Source: an uncultured Chitinophagaceae bacterium (GTDB taxonomy: Bacteria; Bacteroidota; Bacteroidia; Chitinophagales; Chitinophagaceae). From it: DNA of 7,765 nucleotides. Positions 1 through 6,103 of this stretch are shown one piece after another. Below the pieces are notes generated by a model that saw only the letters and a program-made list of their open reading frames with translations, was not told the origin of the DNA and ran no database searches. Both the position numbers and the translations under genes were made by a program. The stretch is taken from assembly GCA_934502905.1 (NCBI GenBank), contig CAKSVK010000161.1, positions 1 through 7,765 of the forward strand, read 5' to 3'. Positions within the stretch are counted from its first letter, which is position 1. The number at the start of each line of letters is the position of its first letter.

Positions 1-1513
1 CTGTACCAGACACTTTGTAAGTACCCGGCTTAGACCGGTGTGGCTTCATCAGCCAGTTCGCCATAACAGGTACGAAAGTCTGGGAGAGAAAGTAAGAAGC
101 GATCATCGAAAAGCCGATCGCTAATGCCAGGGGCAAAAACAGGGCGCCTGGAATACCGCTCATGGTGAATGCCGGCGCAAATACAGCCAGGATACACAGC
201 AGTATCAGCAGCTTGGGAAACGCTATTTCCTTACAGGCATCCCAGATAGCCAGTGCTTTGGGCTTGCCCATATCAAAATGCTGATGAATATTTTCAATTG
301 TTACCGTACTTTCATCTACCAGGATACCGATCGCCAGCGCCAGGCCACTTAGCGACATAATATTGATGGTCTGGCCAAACAGCTTCAGGAACAGGACCCC
401 TGTAATGATAGACGCGGGAATAGTCAGTATCACGATCAGGGCTGCACGCCGGTCACCCAGAAAAAGCAAGACCATCAACCCTGTAAGAACGGCGCCTATA
501 GCACCTTCGCTGACAAGACTTTTGACCGCGTTGATCACATATACAGACTGATCAAATTCGTATGAAATAGTCACATCTTCGGGTAATGTGCTCTGGATAC
601 GCGGCAGGTAGGCCTTCAGTTGCTTTACTACTTCCCAGGTAGATGCATCCGGTGATTTTGCCACACTCACATATACCGAACGTTTTCCATTGATCAATGC
701 ATAACCGTTGGTAACATCCGCGCCATCTTTCACTGTTGCCACATCCCGCAGGTATAAATTCTGAACATTGCCCTTGAACAACGGAATATCTTCAAATTCT
801 TTGAGGGTCTTGATGGTATTGTTGGTAGGTGTAATATAGTTTTTATCCCCGATCCGTACATTACCCGAAGGCGCCGTCTGGTTATTCAGCCGGATAGCTT
901 CCACGATCTGGTCGGGGGTAAGATTGTAAGAACGGAGAGTATTGGGATCTACATTGATCTCTATGGTGCGCGGACTGCCCCCAAAGGGCGGAGGCGCCAG
1001 TAAACCCGGCACAGAGGTGAAAGATGCCCGTACATACACGTTGGCGAGATCCTGCAGCTCATTGTTATTCCTGATAGGACTGCTCAATACCAGCTGACCA
1101 ACGGGTAAGGATGAAGCATCAAACCTTATGATAAAGGGAGGTTGTGAACCCGGCGGAAAAGCCGCCTGTATCCTGTTCGTAAGGGCGCTCACCTCTGCCG
1201 CGGCCTGCGCCATATTAACACCTTCGTAATAGGTAAGCTTCATCAGTGTCAGTCCCTGTGTATTTTTTGTTTCCACACTTTTGATGCCGTTTGCAAAAAG
1301 CAGGATATTCACATACTGTTTTCCGAAATAGGCCTCCATTTGATTAGGGGTATACCCTCCAAACGGGTGGGCAATATAAATAACGGGCAGGTCCATTTTG
1401 GGCAGGATGTCTACTTTGATATCATCCACGGCCTTAATACCAAAAAAGAAGCACCCCGCTACCAGCACCAAAACGGAGATCGGCTTTCTTAATGCGACTC
1501 TTATTAAATTCAT
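1..1513 (-). CDS. RND (HAE-1/AcrB-type) efflux permease, N-terminal half, cut by window edge
   Basis: Inner membrane, proton-driven RND pump subunit that passes substrates to a TolC channel through a periplasmic adaptor. The frame opens at ATG (1511-1513) and runs off the left edge after 504 codons, about half of a normal ~1050-residue permease. Visible: a first transmembrane helix at about residues 11-27; a periplasmic porter region at about 40-330 with the family-like 'AAAEVSALTNRIQAAFP' stretch; then a series of membrane helices from about 335. The helix-4 motif reads 'AIGILVDESTVTIENIHQH' (395-413). D400 matches AcrB Asp407, and E401 replaces Asp408. The gene follows the TolC gene by 26 nt on the same strand and should be co-transcribed with it. 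An adaptor gene is expected beyond the left edge. The family is certain; the substrate cannot be told, and multidrug or metabolite export are both possible. Confidence 0.95.
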   Translation of the reverse strand, partial: MNLIRVALRKPISVLVLVAGCFFFGIKAVDDIKVDILPKMDLPVIYIAHPFGGYTPNQMEAYFGKQYVNILLFANGIKSVETKNTQGLTLMKLTYYEGVNMAQAAAEVSALTNRIQAAFPPGSQPPFIIRFDASSLPVGQLVLSSPIRNNNELQDLANVYVRASFTSVPGLLAPPPFGGSPRTIEINVDPNTLRSYNLTPDQIVEAIRLNNQTAPSGNVRIGDKNYITPTNNTIKTLKEFEDIPLFKGNVQNLYLRDVATVKDGADVTNGYALINGKRSVYVSVAKSPDASTWEVVKQLKAYLPRIQSTLPEDVTISYEFDQSVYVINAVKSLVSEGAIGAVLTGLMVLLFLGDRRAALIVILTIPASIITGVLFLKLFGQTINIMSLSGLALAIGILVDESTVTIENIHQHFDMGKPKALAIWDACKEIAFPKLLILLCILAVFAPAFTMSGIPGALFLPLALAIGFSMIASYFLSQTFVPVMANWLMKPHRSKPGTYKVSGT

Positions 1514-1539
1514 TACTTTATTTTACGCCTGGGTACAGG

Positions 1540-2970
1540 TTATTTTAATTCATTCAAAAACAAAGACAGATCGCCGGCAGCGGCGGCTTTGATCAGCAGC
1601 GACTGCCATACATTGGTATAAATGATATCCCGGCTTGTTTCTGCACGGTTCAGCACATTCAAGGCCTGCGTCACCTCTACTATGGTTACCAGCCCGTTTT
1701 TATACAATACCGATTTTTGCAGGAATGCATCGGAAGCCGCCTTCAGTTGCACCGGCACCTCTGCGTAGGTAGACAAGGCATTCTTTATTTTGCTCTCCGC
1801 AAGCTCCTGCTGGAATTTTATTTGCTGGTCGATCGTTTCATATTCGTGGTGCAATGCCTTGCTGACGAGCTGCTGCGCCTGCACCTGGTGGTTGATGCGT
1901 AACACTGATGTAAAGTTCCAGGTAACACCTACCCCTAACAGGTAGTTTGTTCTGTTGGGTTTAATACCATCCCAGTATCGATGATTAAATGCCGTTCGGT
2001 CGACGGCATAGTTGGAAGAAAAGCCTGATCCCCTCGTTTGCAATACGCCAAACAGGGAAAAAGCAGGATACCTGAACGTATTAAAATACTTCGCCTGCTG
2101 ATCACTTACCGCTATCCTGTTTTGATAAAAGCGGAGCAGCGGGTGTTCAACCGTGGTATCCGCAGGAGCAAACAAGGCAGGGATATCCCGTACAAAGCCC
2201 GTATCCAGCACAAAATCCAACGGCTTTACGCCCATCAGCACCGCCAACTGATTTGCCCTCTCCTGTTCATTGTCTTTTGCCCTGATCCACTCCACCCTTG
2301 CATTGGATACCTCGGCATTCGCCAGCGACGAGTCTACACCGGCAATCAAGCCGTTCTTTGCACGGGTAGCGATCACAAAACGCAGTGTATCTGCCCGGGC
2401 CAGGTTATCATGCTGGGAAAGGGTGAGCTTTTGTGCAGCCACCAGGTTAAGATAGGCCGCAGCCACTTTTACCTGGTGCTGGAACAGCTCCTGGGCGTGG
2501 TCGCTGGCGTCTCTTGCGGCTACTGCCTGAGCGGTTTTCACCCGCTCCACCGCCCGTCCGAAAGCAAAAAACTCCCAGTTGACATTGGCAAGATACAGGG
2601 CGCCGAACGCTGCGTTCCAGTTCTGATTGGGCAGGGGCAAACCGGAAGAAGCTACTCCATATCCGCCGAACCCATACAAAGGACCATTCTGTCCGTTGAT
2701 GGTGCCATAATCCTGCTGAACAGAAAATACCAGGTTGGGGAGGTATTCATTTTTTGACTGGCTTACCAGCTCTGCGGAAGCTTTACCGTAAGCCTCTTTT
2801 GCCTTAATAATACCATAATTTCCGGATGCGGTCTCCAGCGCCTCCTTGAGCCTGAGGACCTGCTGCGCCTTTATTATATTGACCTGGAGGAGCAGGCAGC
2901 ATACAACAATAATATTTGACCATTTCCCGGGGATAGCCGACTTAAAGGAATACCTGCCTTTACAATACAT
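1540..2970 (-). CDS. TolC-family outer membrane efflux channel
   Basis: Outer membrane channel of a tripartite efflux system, forming the exit duct for the RND pump encoded next. From ATG 2970 it is 476 residues, normal for an OEP/TolC protein. Residues about 17-35 form a hydrophobic signal segment with likely cleavage after 'IIKA' before 'QQVLRLKEAL'. Two OEP-type repeats follow (about 40-240 and 270-470), rich in long helices such as 'HQVKVAAAYLNLVAAQKL', and the C-terminal helix carries the typical 'VEVTQALNVLNRAETSRD' pattern. A GTG at 2991 would add seven residues (MFKITQI). I prefer the ATG because the signal peptide n-region is already long. It is the first gene of the operon, with 26 nt to the permease start, so channel comes before pump. 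It is likely controlled from the palindrome-containing promoter region at 3129-3163. Confidence 0.93.
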   Translation of the reverse strand: MYCKGRYSFKSAIPGKWSNIIVVCCLLLQVNIIKAQQVLRLKEALETASGNYGIIKAKEAYGKASAELVSQSKNEYLPNLVFSVQQDYGTINGQNGPLYGFGGYGVASSGLPLPNQNWNAAFGALYLANVNWEFFAFGRAVERVKTAQAVAARDASDHAQELFQHQVKVAAAYLNLVAAQKLTLSQHDNLARADTLRFVIATRAKNGLIAGVDSSLANAEVSNARVEWIRAKDNEQERANQLAVLMGVKPLDFVLDTGFVRDIPALFAPADTTVEHPLLRFYQNRIAVSDQQAKYFNTFRYPAFSLFGVLQTRGSGFSSNYAVDRTAFNHRYWDGIKPNRTNYLLGVGVTWNFTSVLRINHQVQAQQLVSKALHHEYETIDQQIKFQQELAESKIKNALSTYAEVPVQLKAASDAFLQKSVLYKNGLVTIVEVTQALNVLNRAETSRDIIYTNVWQSLLIKAAAAGDLSLFLNELK

Positions 2971-3072
2971 TATCTGAGTTATTTTAAACACCTGCCGCCG
3001 AAAATCGATTGCTTAATAAACCTTTTTGTAATGATCAATTTCAGATGAACCTGCAAATCGTATGGGACACGG

Positions 3073-3097
3073 AGCTTGCCATTGGACATAGCAAGCT
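3073..3097 (-). promoter_or_regulatory. Hairpin in the leader of the tolC/RND operon
   Basis: AGCTTGC (3073-3079) and GCAAGCT (3091-3097) are perfect 7-bp inverted arms around an 11-nt loop. The site lies about 100 nt upstream of the TolC start, inside the predicted transcript. It has no following T-run on the minus strand, so it is not a plain terminator. It may be an mRNA structure or a protein-binding site. Confidence 0.35.
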
Positions 3098-3128
3098 AAC
3101 AAAATCCTGCTTTTATTAAACCGATTTC

Positions 3129-3163
3129 CAAACATTATTTTTTTTGTAATCCGAAATTACAAA
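3129..3163 (-). promoter_or_regulatory. Possible Bacteroidota-type promoter of the tolC/RND operon
   Basis: Read on the minus strand, TTTG (3163-3160) is followed after 22 nt by TAATGTTTG (3137-3129). This resembles the Bacteroidota -33 TTTG / -7 TAnnTTTG pair, but with one extra base in the -7 box and a spacer slightly over the usual 19-21. If it is used, transcription would start near 3122 and leave a leader of about 150 nt before the ATG at 2970. The placement is an inference from consensus only. Confidence 0.35.
3143..3163. promoter_or_regulatory. Perfect palindrome TTTGTAAT-N5-ATTACAAA, candidate operator
   Basis: Two 8-bp arms, TTTGTAAT (3143-3150) and ATTACAAA (3156-3163), are exact inverted copies around the spacer CCGAA. 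The size and symmetry suit a dimeric regulator of the TetR or MarR kind. It overlaps the putative -33 element of the efflux promoter, where a bound repressor would block RNA polymerase. No TetR or MarR gene is in the window, so the binding protein is unknown. Confidence 0.45.
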
Positions 3164-3384
3164 TCCTCTATCCATTCTATGTTAATACATCATAAAAACA
3201 GTAATAATGGTAGAAATATCCGGAAACGGTATACAAAGTAATTTTGATCGAAAAAGTTTCCACCGCGGCAAGCCTGCCTCCGGTTAAAATCAATGATCCT
3301 TCCGGAAATATTACGGTATGCAAGTCAAAAAGAGGTTCGGCTTCCCCGCAGGAAGGCCTGCTGCGTGCCATATCCACCTGACTT

Positions 3385-3392
3385 TATATTTG
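3385..3392 (+). promoter_or_regulatory. -7 box (TATATTTG) of the AraC operon promoter
   Basis: TATATTTG matches the Bacteroidota -7 consensus TAnnTTTG exactly. The matching -33 TTG is only approximate: CTG at 3361-3363, 21 nt upstream. Transcription would begin near 3399, giving a leader of about 87 nt before the regulator start at 3486. The leader includes the inverted repeat at 3431-3460. Confidence 0.4.
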
Positions 3393-3430
3393 AAACATCC
3401 ATCCCGGGATCCTGGAAGTGTATACAATGA

Positions 3431-3460
3431 AATATCGTACATTACAACAGCAACGATATT
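3431..3460. promoter_or_regulatory. Perfect inverted repeat AATATCGT-N14-ACGATATT upstream of araC
   Basis: Arms at 3431-3438 and 3453-3460 are exact 8-bp inverted copies with a 14-nt spacer, and their starts lie 22 bp apart, about two helical turns. It sits 26 nt before the regulator ATG and downstream of the -7 box. It could be an autoregulatory operator or an mRNA hairpin in the leader. AraC proteins more often bind direct repeats, so the binding protein is open. Confidence 0.4.
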
Positions 3461-3476
3461 CAAGACCCAGACTTAT

Positions 3477-3486
3477 TAACCGGTTA
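3477..3486. promoter_or_regulatory. 10-bp palindrome TAACCGGTTA touching the araC start codon
   Basis: TAACCGGTTA is a perfect 10-bp palindrome whose last base is the A of the regulator ATG. A second 10-bp palindrome, ATCCCGGGAT, lies at 3401-3410. A similar AACC-A-GGTT core abuts the start of the third gene of the operon (4963-4975). A role in regulation is speculative because short palindromes arise by chance. Confidence 0.2.
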
Positions 3487-4322
3487 TGCTGTACCAGAAA
3501 TTTCGGCCCTGTATTCAGCTGGCCCCTTTTATTGAAACATATTATATATGGACTTCTGAAAATAAGCCGGTCCATAACCTGGTAGTAGAGTCCCCGCCCA
3601 ACGGTTTTTGTTCCATCGTGTTTAATACCGGCGATGCATATACGCTGACAAATAAAAAGTACAACAGTCTTACAGTTCCCGGAAGCTTTATAGCCGGACA
3701 GGCAATATACAGTTATTCGCTCCACCTCAGCGGATATATTTCTATTGCAGGAATAGTATTTAAACCGGCAGGACTGACATCATTACTGAACCTGCCTGCG
3801 TGCGAGCTCACAGAGGAGAGAATTGACCTGAAGCAGAAAACAGACCCCTTGCTTGTAACCCGTTTTGAAACATCGTTAAAGGCACTTTCCGACAGCAGGG
3901 ACAAAGCAAAGCTACTGGAACAATTTGTCCTGGAAGTATGCAAAGGGTATATTCCGGAACCGGACGGCATAGATAAAGCAGCTAACCGCATCGTTGAAAA
4001 AAATGGTATGCTGCATATAAATGACCTGGCAAACGATACATATATGTCGCGCCGGAATTTTGAAAGAAAATTTTTTAAAAAAGTAGGACTTAGCCCCAAA
4101 TACTACGCCCGTATCCGCCGTATGTCTTATTTATTGAACATCATTGCAGGTAAAAAAGAAGCCGACTGGATACAGCTCTTCAACGACTGCGCTTATTATG
4201 ATCAGTCACACTTCATCAAAGATTTCCTGGAATTTACCGGACGTACACCTCAGCAGTACCTGGAAGAAAACAGGGAACTGGCTACCATGGTTGAAAAGCC
4301 TGTGACAAGATCCATACAATGA
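3486..4322 (+). CDS. AraC-family transcriptional regulator with DUF6597-like N-terminal domain
   Basis: Cytoplasmic DNA-binding regulator of 278 residues. Residues 1-110 look like the DUF6597 sensor-type domain common in Bacteroidota AraC proteins: 'RPCIQLAPFIETYYIW' near the start, then a beta-rich stretch with 'GIVFKPAGL' at 89-97. The C-terminal AraC DNA-binding domain has helix-turn-helix 1 at about 177-205 ('INDLANDTYMSRRNFERKF', then 'GLSPKYYARIRRM') and helix-turn-helix 2 at about 227-258 ('DCAYYDQSHFIKDFLEFTG' then 'TPQQYL'), the usual family signature. It is the first gene of a three-gene plus-strand operon, and its TGA (4320-4322) overlaps the first ATG of the next frame. It is divergent from the efflux operon, so it may act on both directions. 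The ligand is unknown, and activator or repressor role cannot be told. Confidence 0.93.
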   Translation: MLYQKFRPCIQLAPFIETYYIWTSENKPVHNLVVESPPNGFCSIVFNTGDAYTLTNKKYNSLTVPGSFIAGQAIYSYSLHLSGYISIAGIVFKPAGLTSLLNLPACELTEERIDLKQKTDPLLVTRFETSLKALSDSRDKAKLLEQFVLEVCKGYIPEPDGIDKAANRIVEKNGMLHINDLANDTYMSRRNFERKFFKKVGLSPKYYARIRRMSYLLNIIAGKKEADWIQLFNDCAYYDQSHFIKDFLEFTGRTPQQYLEENRELATMVEKPVTRSIQ

Positions 4323-4387
4323 AATATAAGCGGCCACAAACTTTGTCGCAGTTTTACAATGAAAGAATCCGGCGCATGATTATTTTT

Positions 4388-4945
4388 ATGAAACCACCGG
4401 AACACATGAAACATATACCCTCCATATCATTCATTGCATGGCTCATCTTATTTCAACTCTGTCAAAATAACATCCAGGCACAATCTGCTGTATTTGATGA
4501 AGCAAAAGAAACGGAAAAGATCATGAAGGTGATCGAGGCGGAGACACGTTCCTTTTATAAAAGAGACTATGAAAGCTGGAAGAACTTTTACATCCACGCC
4601 AATTATGCCTTCCAGGCCTGGAATAACGGTGACGGCACGATAGATGCAAAAACAGGATGGCCCGCGGTTGATTCAGGCATCGGTAATTACATTAAGCACT
4701 ATCCTGTAGCAACTGGTGGCAGCAGTCACCCTGTTGTATTACGCAAAAATATCATCACAAAATTTTACGCAGATACCGTAGCCTATTTGTTATGGGACCA
4801 GTATAACAGCGACCAGGCAGCACAACTGTTCCAATACAGCAAAGAGACCCGGCTGATGGAAAAACGGAACGGTGAGTGGAAAATCGTGAATGTATCTGCC
4901 TTTTGGGATTATAAAAACTATGTACCTGCAGACAAATTAAAGTGA
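4388..4945 (+). CDS. Secreted NTF2-like (SnoaL/DUF4440-type) protein
   Basis: A small exported protein with a probable NTF2-like cone fold, used by many families to bind or isomerise small molecules; no activity can be assigned. Evidence for the fold is the helix 'EKIMKVIEAETRSFYKRDY' followed by 'WKNFY', the later strands 'ITKFYADTVAYLLWDQYNS', and the C-terminal strand pair 'ETRLMEKRNGEWKIVNVSAFW', typical of SnoaL-like proteins. The signal peptide is hydrophobic 'ISFIAWLILFQLC' with cleavage likely after 'NIQA'. The start is uncertain. ATG 4319 overlaps the regulator stop (ATGA) but adds an odd basic 23-residue lead. ATG 4388 is preceded by an AT-rich stretch, and ATG 4406 gives the most classical signal peptide (179 aa). 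I chose 4388 (185 aa). If 4319 is used, translation is coupled to the regulator. The stop is 30 nt before the next gene. Confidence 0.82.
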   Translation: MKPPEHMKHIPSISFIAWLILFQLCQNNIQAQSAVFDEAKETEKIMKVIEAETRSFYKRDYESWKNFYIHANYAFQAWNNGDGTIDAKTGWPAVDSGIGNYIKHYPVATGGSSHPVVLRKNIITKFYADTVAYLLWDQYNSDQAAQLFQYSKETRLMEKRNGEWKIVNVSAFWDYKNYVPADKLK

Positions 4946-4962
4946 TTTTTTTTCTCACAAAT

Positions 4963-4975
4963 AAAACCAGGTTTT
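4963..4975. promoter_or_regulatory. Palindrome AAAACC-A-GGTTTT directly before the SnoaL-like gene
   Basis: Six-base arms, AAAACC (4963-4968) and GGTTTT (4970-4975), flank a single A, and the ATG follows at once at 4976. There is no Shine-Dalgarno sequence in this spacer, as usual in Bacteroidota. The element could bind a regulator or mask the start in mRNA. Its AACC/GGTT core resembles the palindrome at the regulator start (3477-3486). Confidence 0.25.
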
Positions 4976-5422
4976 ATGTCAACAGCCACACAAGAGCAAC
5001 GGGAGCTAAGTCTTAAAAATGCCTGCATAGATTTTATGTTTGCTTACCAGCAGAAAGATGTAGAGAAAATGCTGTCGCTTTGCGGCCCGGAAGGAACCGT
5101 ACATTTTAAGCCTTTAGGCGATGCAGGCAAAGGAAAAATATACGAGCTCGGAAAAGGGATATGGTCTGCGCTGATCGATTGTTTTCCGGATATTGACAAT
5201 ACACTTGATGCCGCAGTGGCAGAAGGAGAAAATTCCGTTCGTTGCCAGGTGATGATAAGAGGAACCCAGGAAAAAGATTTCGGCGATATTCCCAACAAAG
5301 GAGGGCATTTTGACAGCGACCATATCTTCATATTCCGCCTGAGCCCCGGAAACAAAATAACAGATATCCAGATCAGCTGGGATCACAACGACCTGAAAAA
5401 ACAACTGGATAGGGAAGCATAA
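4976..5422 (+). CDS. SnoaL-like / NTF2-superfamily protein (cytosolic)
   Basis: A 148-residue protein without signal peptide, of normal length for a single SnoaL-like domain. Order of features: N-terminal helix 'NACIDFMFAYQQKDVEKMLSL' (about 15-35); a short strand 'TVHFKPLG' (41-48); the helix 'GIWSALIDCFPDID' (61-74), as in ester-cyclase and polyketide-cyclase relatives; strands 'NSVRCQVMIRGTQ' (86-98); then the typical lid and strand 'IPNKGGHFDSDHIFIFRLS' (105-123) ending 'KITDIQISWDHNDL'. Candidate pocket residues are D114, H116, W135 and D136. Family members include polyketide cyclases, ketosteroid isomerases and limonene epoxide hydrolases, and which activity applies cannot be told. It is the last gene of the AraC operon and shares the NTF2-like fold with its secreted neighbour, suggesting two compartments acting on one ligand type (inference). 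Confidence 0.85.
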   Translation: MSTATQEQRELSLKNACIDFMFAYQQKDVEKMLSLCGPEGTVHFKPLGDAGKGKIYELGKGIWSALIDCFPDIDNTLDAAVAEGENSVRCQVMIRGTQEKDFGDIPNKGGHFDSDHIFIFRLSPGNKITDIQISWDHNDLKKQLDREA

Positions 5423-5431
5423 GGCATGCTT
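5415..5431 (+). terminator. Weak hairpin at the end of the AraC operon
   Basis: AAGCAT (5415-5420) and ATGCTT (5426-5431) form a 6-bp stem with a 5-nt loop over the stop codon of the SnoaL-like gene. No T-run follows, so it is at best a weak or factor-assisted terminator. It is placed where the operon should end. Confidence 0.25.
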
Positions 5432-5875
5432 AACCAGACAATAATAATTGACACTTTTTACCATAAAAGCAAGCTCATTGGTAAAGCATGAACAAAAGGG
5501 AATAAGCCTGGCTGAACAAGTTGTCCTGCTACAAGAATTGCACCAGGGTAAGGAACCGAAAGAAGCTGATGACTAAAAGAATCATTGCATTCAGAAAAAG
5601 AGAATGAAACAGCCAATATTAATTGACTAACTCCCCAGGCACTGGCAGGGGCTTGATAACCTAGTATTGTATGTTGTTTTATATAAGTAGTGCCAGGCGC
5701 TGTTCTGGTTTGCACGTAGCTATTAGATATAAGAGCAGTGCCGGAGGCAAACTTGATACATTCCTGTACTCCTGTATAATATCCTTCATGCAAGGCTACG
5801 ATTGCATAAGAGATTTATTAGCATTCAAAACCTTTCTATTTTATTATACTAATTCTAAAAAACTGTATTGACCAG
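5423..5875. other. 453-base stretch without a confident gene; possible remnants
   Basis: No frame here is convincing. On the plus strand, 5448-5576 is open (42 codons from TTG) and encodes a hydrophilic, helix-like peptide containing 'SLAEQVVLLQELHQGKEPKE'. The frame one base back continues in the same style (5573-5626, 'LKESLHSEKENETANIN'), as a frameshifted gene end would. On the minus strand, 5458-5793 is open and contains 'LGYQAPASAW', reminiscent of the end of IS3-type transposases, but the rest does not fit. A minus ATG at 5789 opens a 36-codon frame ending at 5679. These readings exclude one another, so at most one is real. I see no tRNA and no intact mobile element. Confidence 0.5.
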
Positions 5876-5879
5876 TCAA
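5868..5879. repeat. Short palindrome TTGAC-CA-GTCAA
   Basis: Five-base arms TTGAC and GTCAA surround CA, overlapping the 3' end of the small minus-strand frame (5876-6103). The shape resembles half-sites bound by TetR-like dimers, but it lies at a gene end rather than in a promoter. It may be chance. Confidence 0.15.
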
Positions 5880-6103
5880 TCGGCTAAGGCATACCAATAC
5901 TTCATCTTCTCTTTATTAACCCTGGGTCTTTTTTTGTTCCAATATTTCGCCGTTCCGTAGTTATCATAATATCCCAAGGTCATGGCAACCAGATGATAGT
6001 CATTTGCAAGGATAACCGCCTTTCTCCGCTTTAATATTACTGCTTTTTTCTTTAAACTTTTCTTCTTATGGCGTTTGGAAATTGTTATCCCTATATTCTC
6101 CAA
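5876..6103 (-). CDS. Possible small lysine-rich protein, unknown
   Basis: A 75-codon frame from TTG 6103, or up to about 93 codons back to an upstream stop near 6160; it has no ATG at its beginning. I do not recognise it. The first half is very basic ('KRHKKKSLKKKAVILKRRK') and includes a near-repeat, KKAVIL then RKAVIL. The second half is aromatic ('YYDNYGTAKYWNKKRPR', ending 'KMKYWYALAD'). No signal peptide or membrane segment is visible. It stands alone in an AT-rich area, and its start overlaps the hairpin at 6101-6127. It may be a chance frame caused by A-rich DNA or a relic. Confidence 0.25.
   Translation of the reverse strand: MENIGITISKRHKKKSLKKKAVILKRRKAVILANDYHLVAMTLGYYDNYGTAKYWNKKRPRVNKEKMKYWYALAD

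Larger units (their letters stand above)
2971..3485. other. Divergent intergenic control region between efflux and AraC operons
   Basis: No convincing gene lies in these 515 bases. Short open frames on the minus strand (3177-3377 and 3384-3725) have no family-like features, and the second lies partly over the regulator gene. The stretch holds promoter-like and symmetric elements for both flanking operons, listed separately. The divergent arrangement makes it a natural place for shared control of the pump and the regulator. Confidence 0.7.

Noticed and set aside
363..551. A 62-codon plus-strand frame within the permease region.
   Set aside because: It is antisense to the RND permease, which reads without interruption through it.
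2038..2757. A 239-codon plus-strand open frame across the TolC gene.
   Set aside because: It is antisense to a clear TolC-family gene, its product has no family-like features, and long shadows are common opposite G+C-richer genes.
3713..4099. A 128-codon minus-strand frame opposite the AraC gene.
   Set aside because: It lies antisense to the unmistakable AraC coding sequence and its residues look like a shadow translation.
4440..4480. A lipobox for lipoprotein export ('LILFQLC') in the secreted NTF2-like protein.
   Set aside because: The residues before the Cys (F-Q-L) do not fit the L-[AS]-[GA]-C lipobox, and an ordinary signal peptidase I site follows after 'NIQA'.
5044..5464. Two overlapping minus-strand frames (103 and 116 codons) opposite the SnoaL-like gene.
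   Set aside because: The plus-strand protein has a coherent NTF2-like pattern, so these are shadows.
6078..6090. Minus-strand GGATAACAATTTC, identical to 13 bases of the E. coli lac operator.
   Set aside because: The symmetric other half is missing, there is no LacI-type gene and the DNA is not from an enteric organism. The match is taken as coincidence; vector contamination is unlikely because the flanks do not match the vector.
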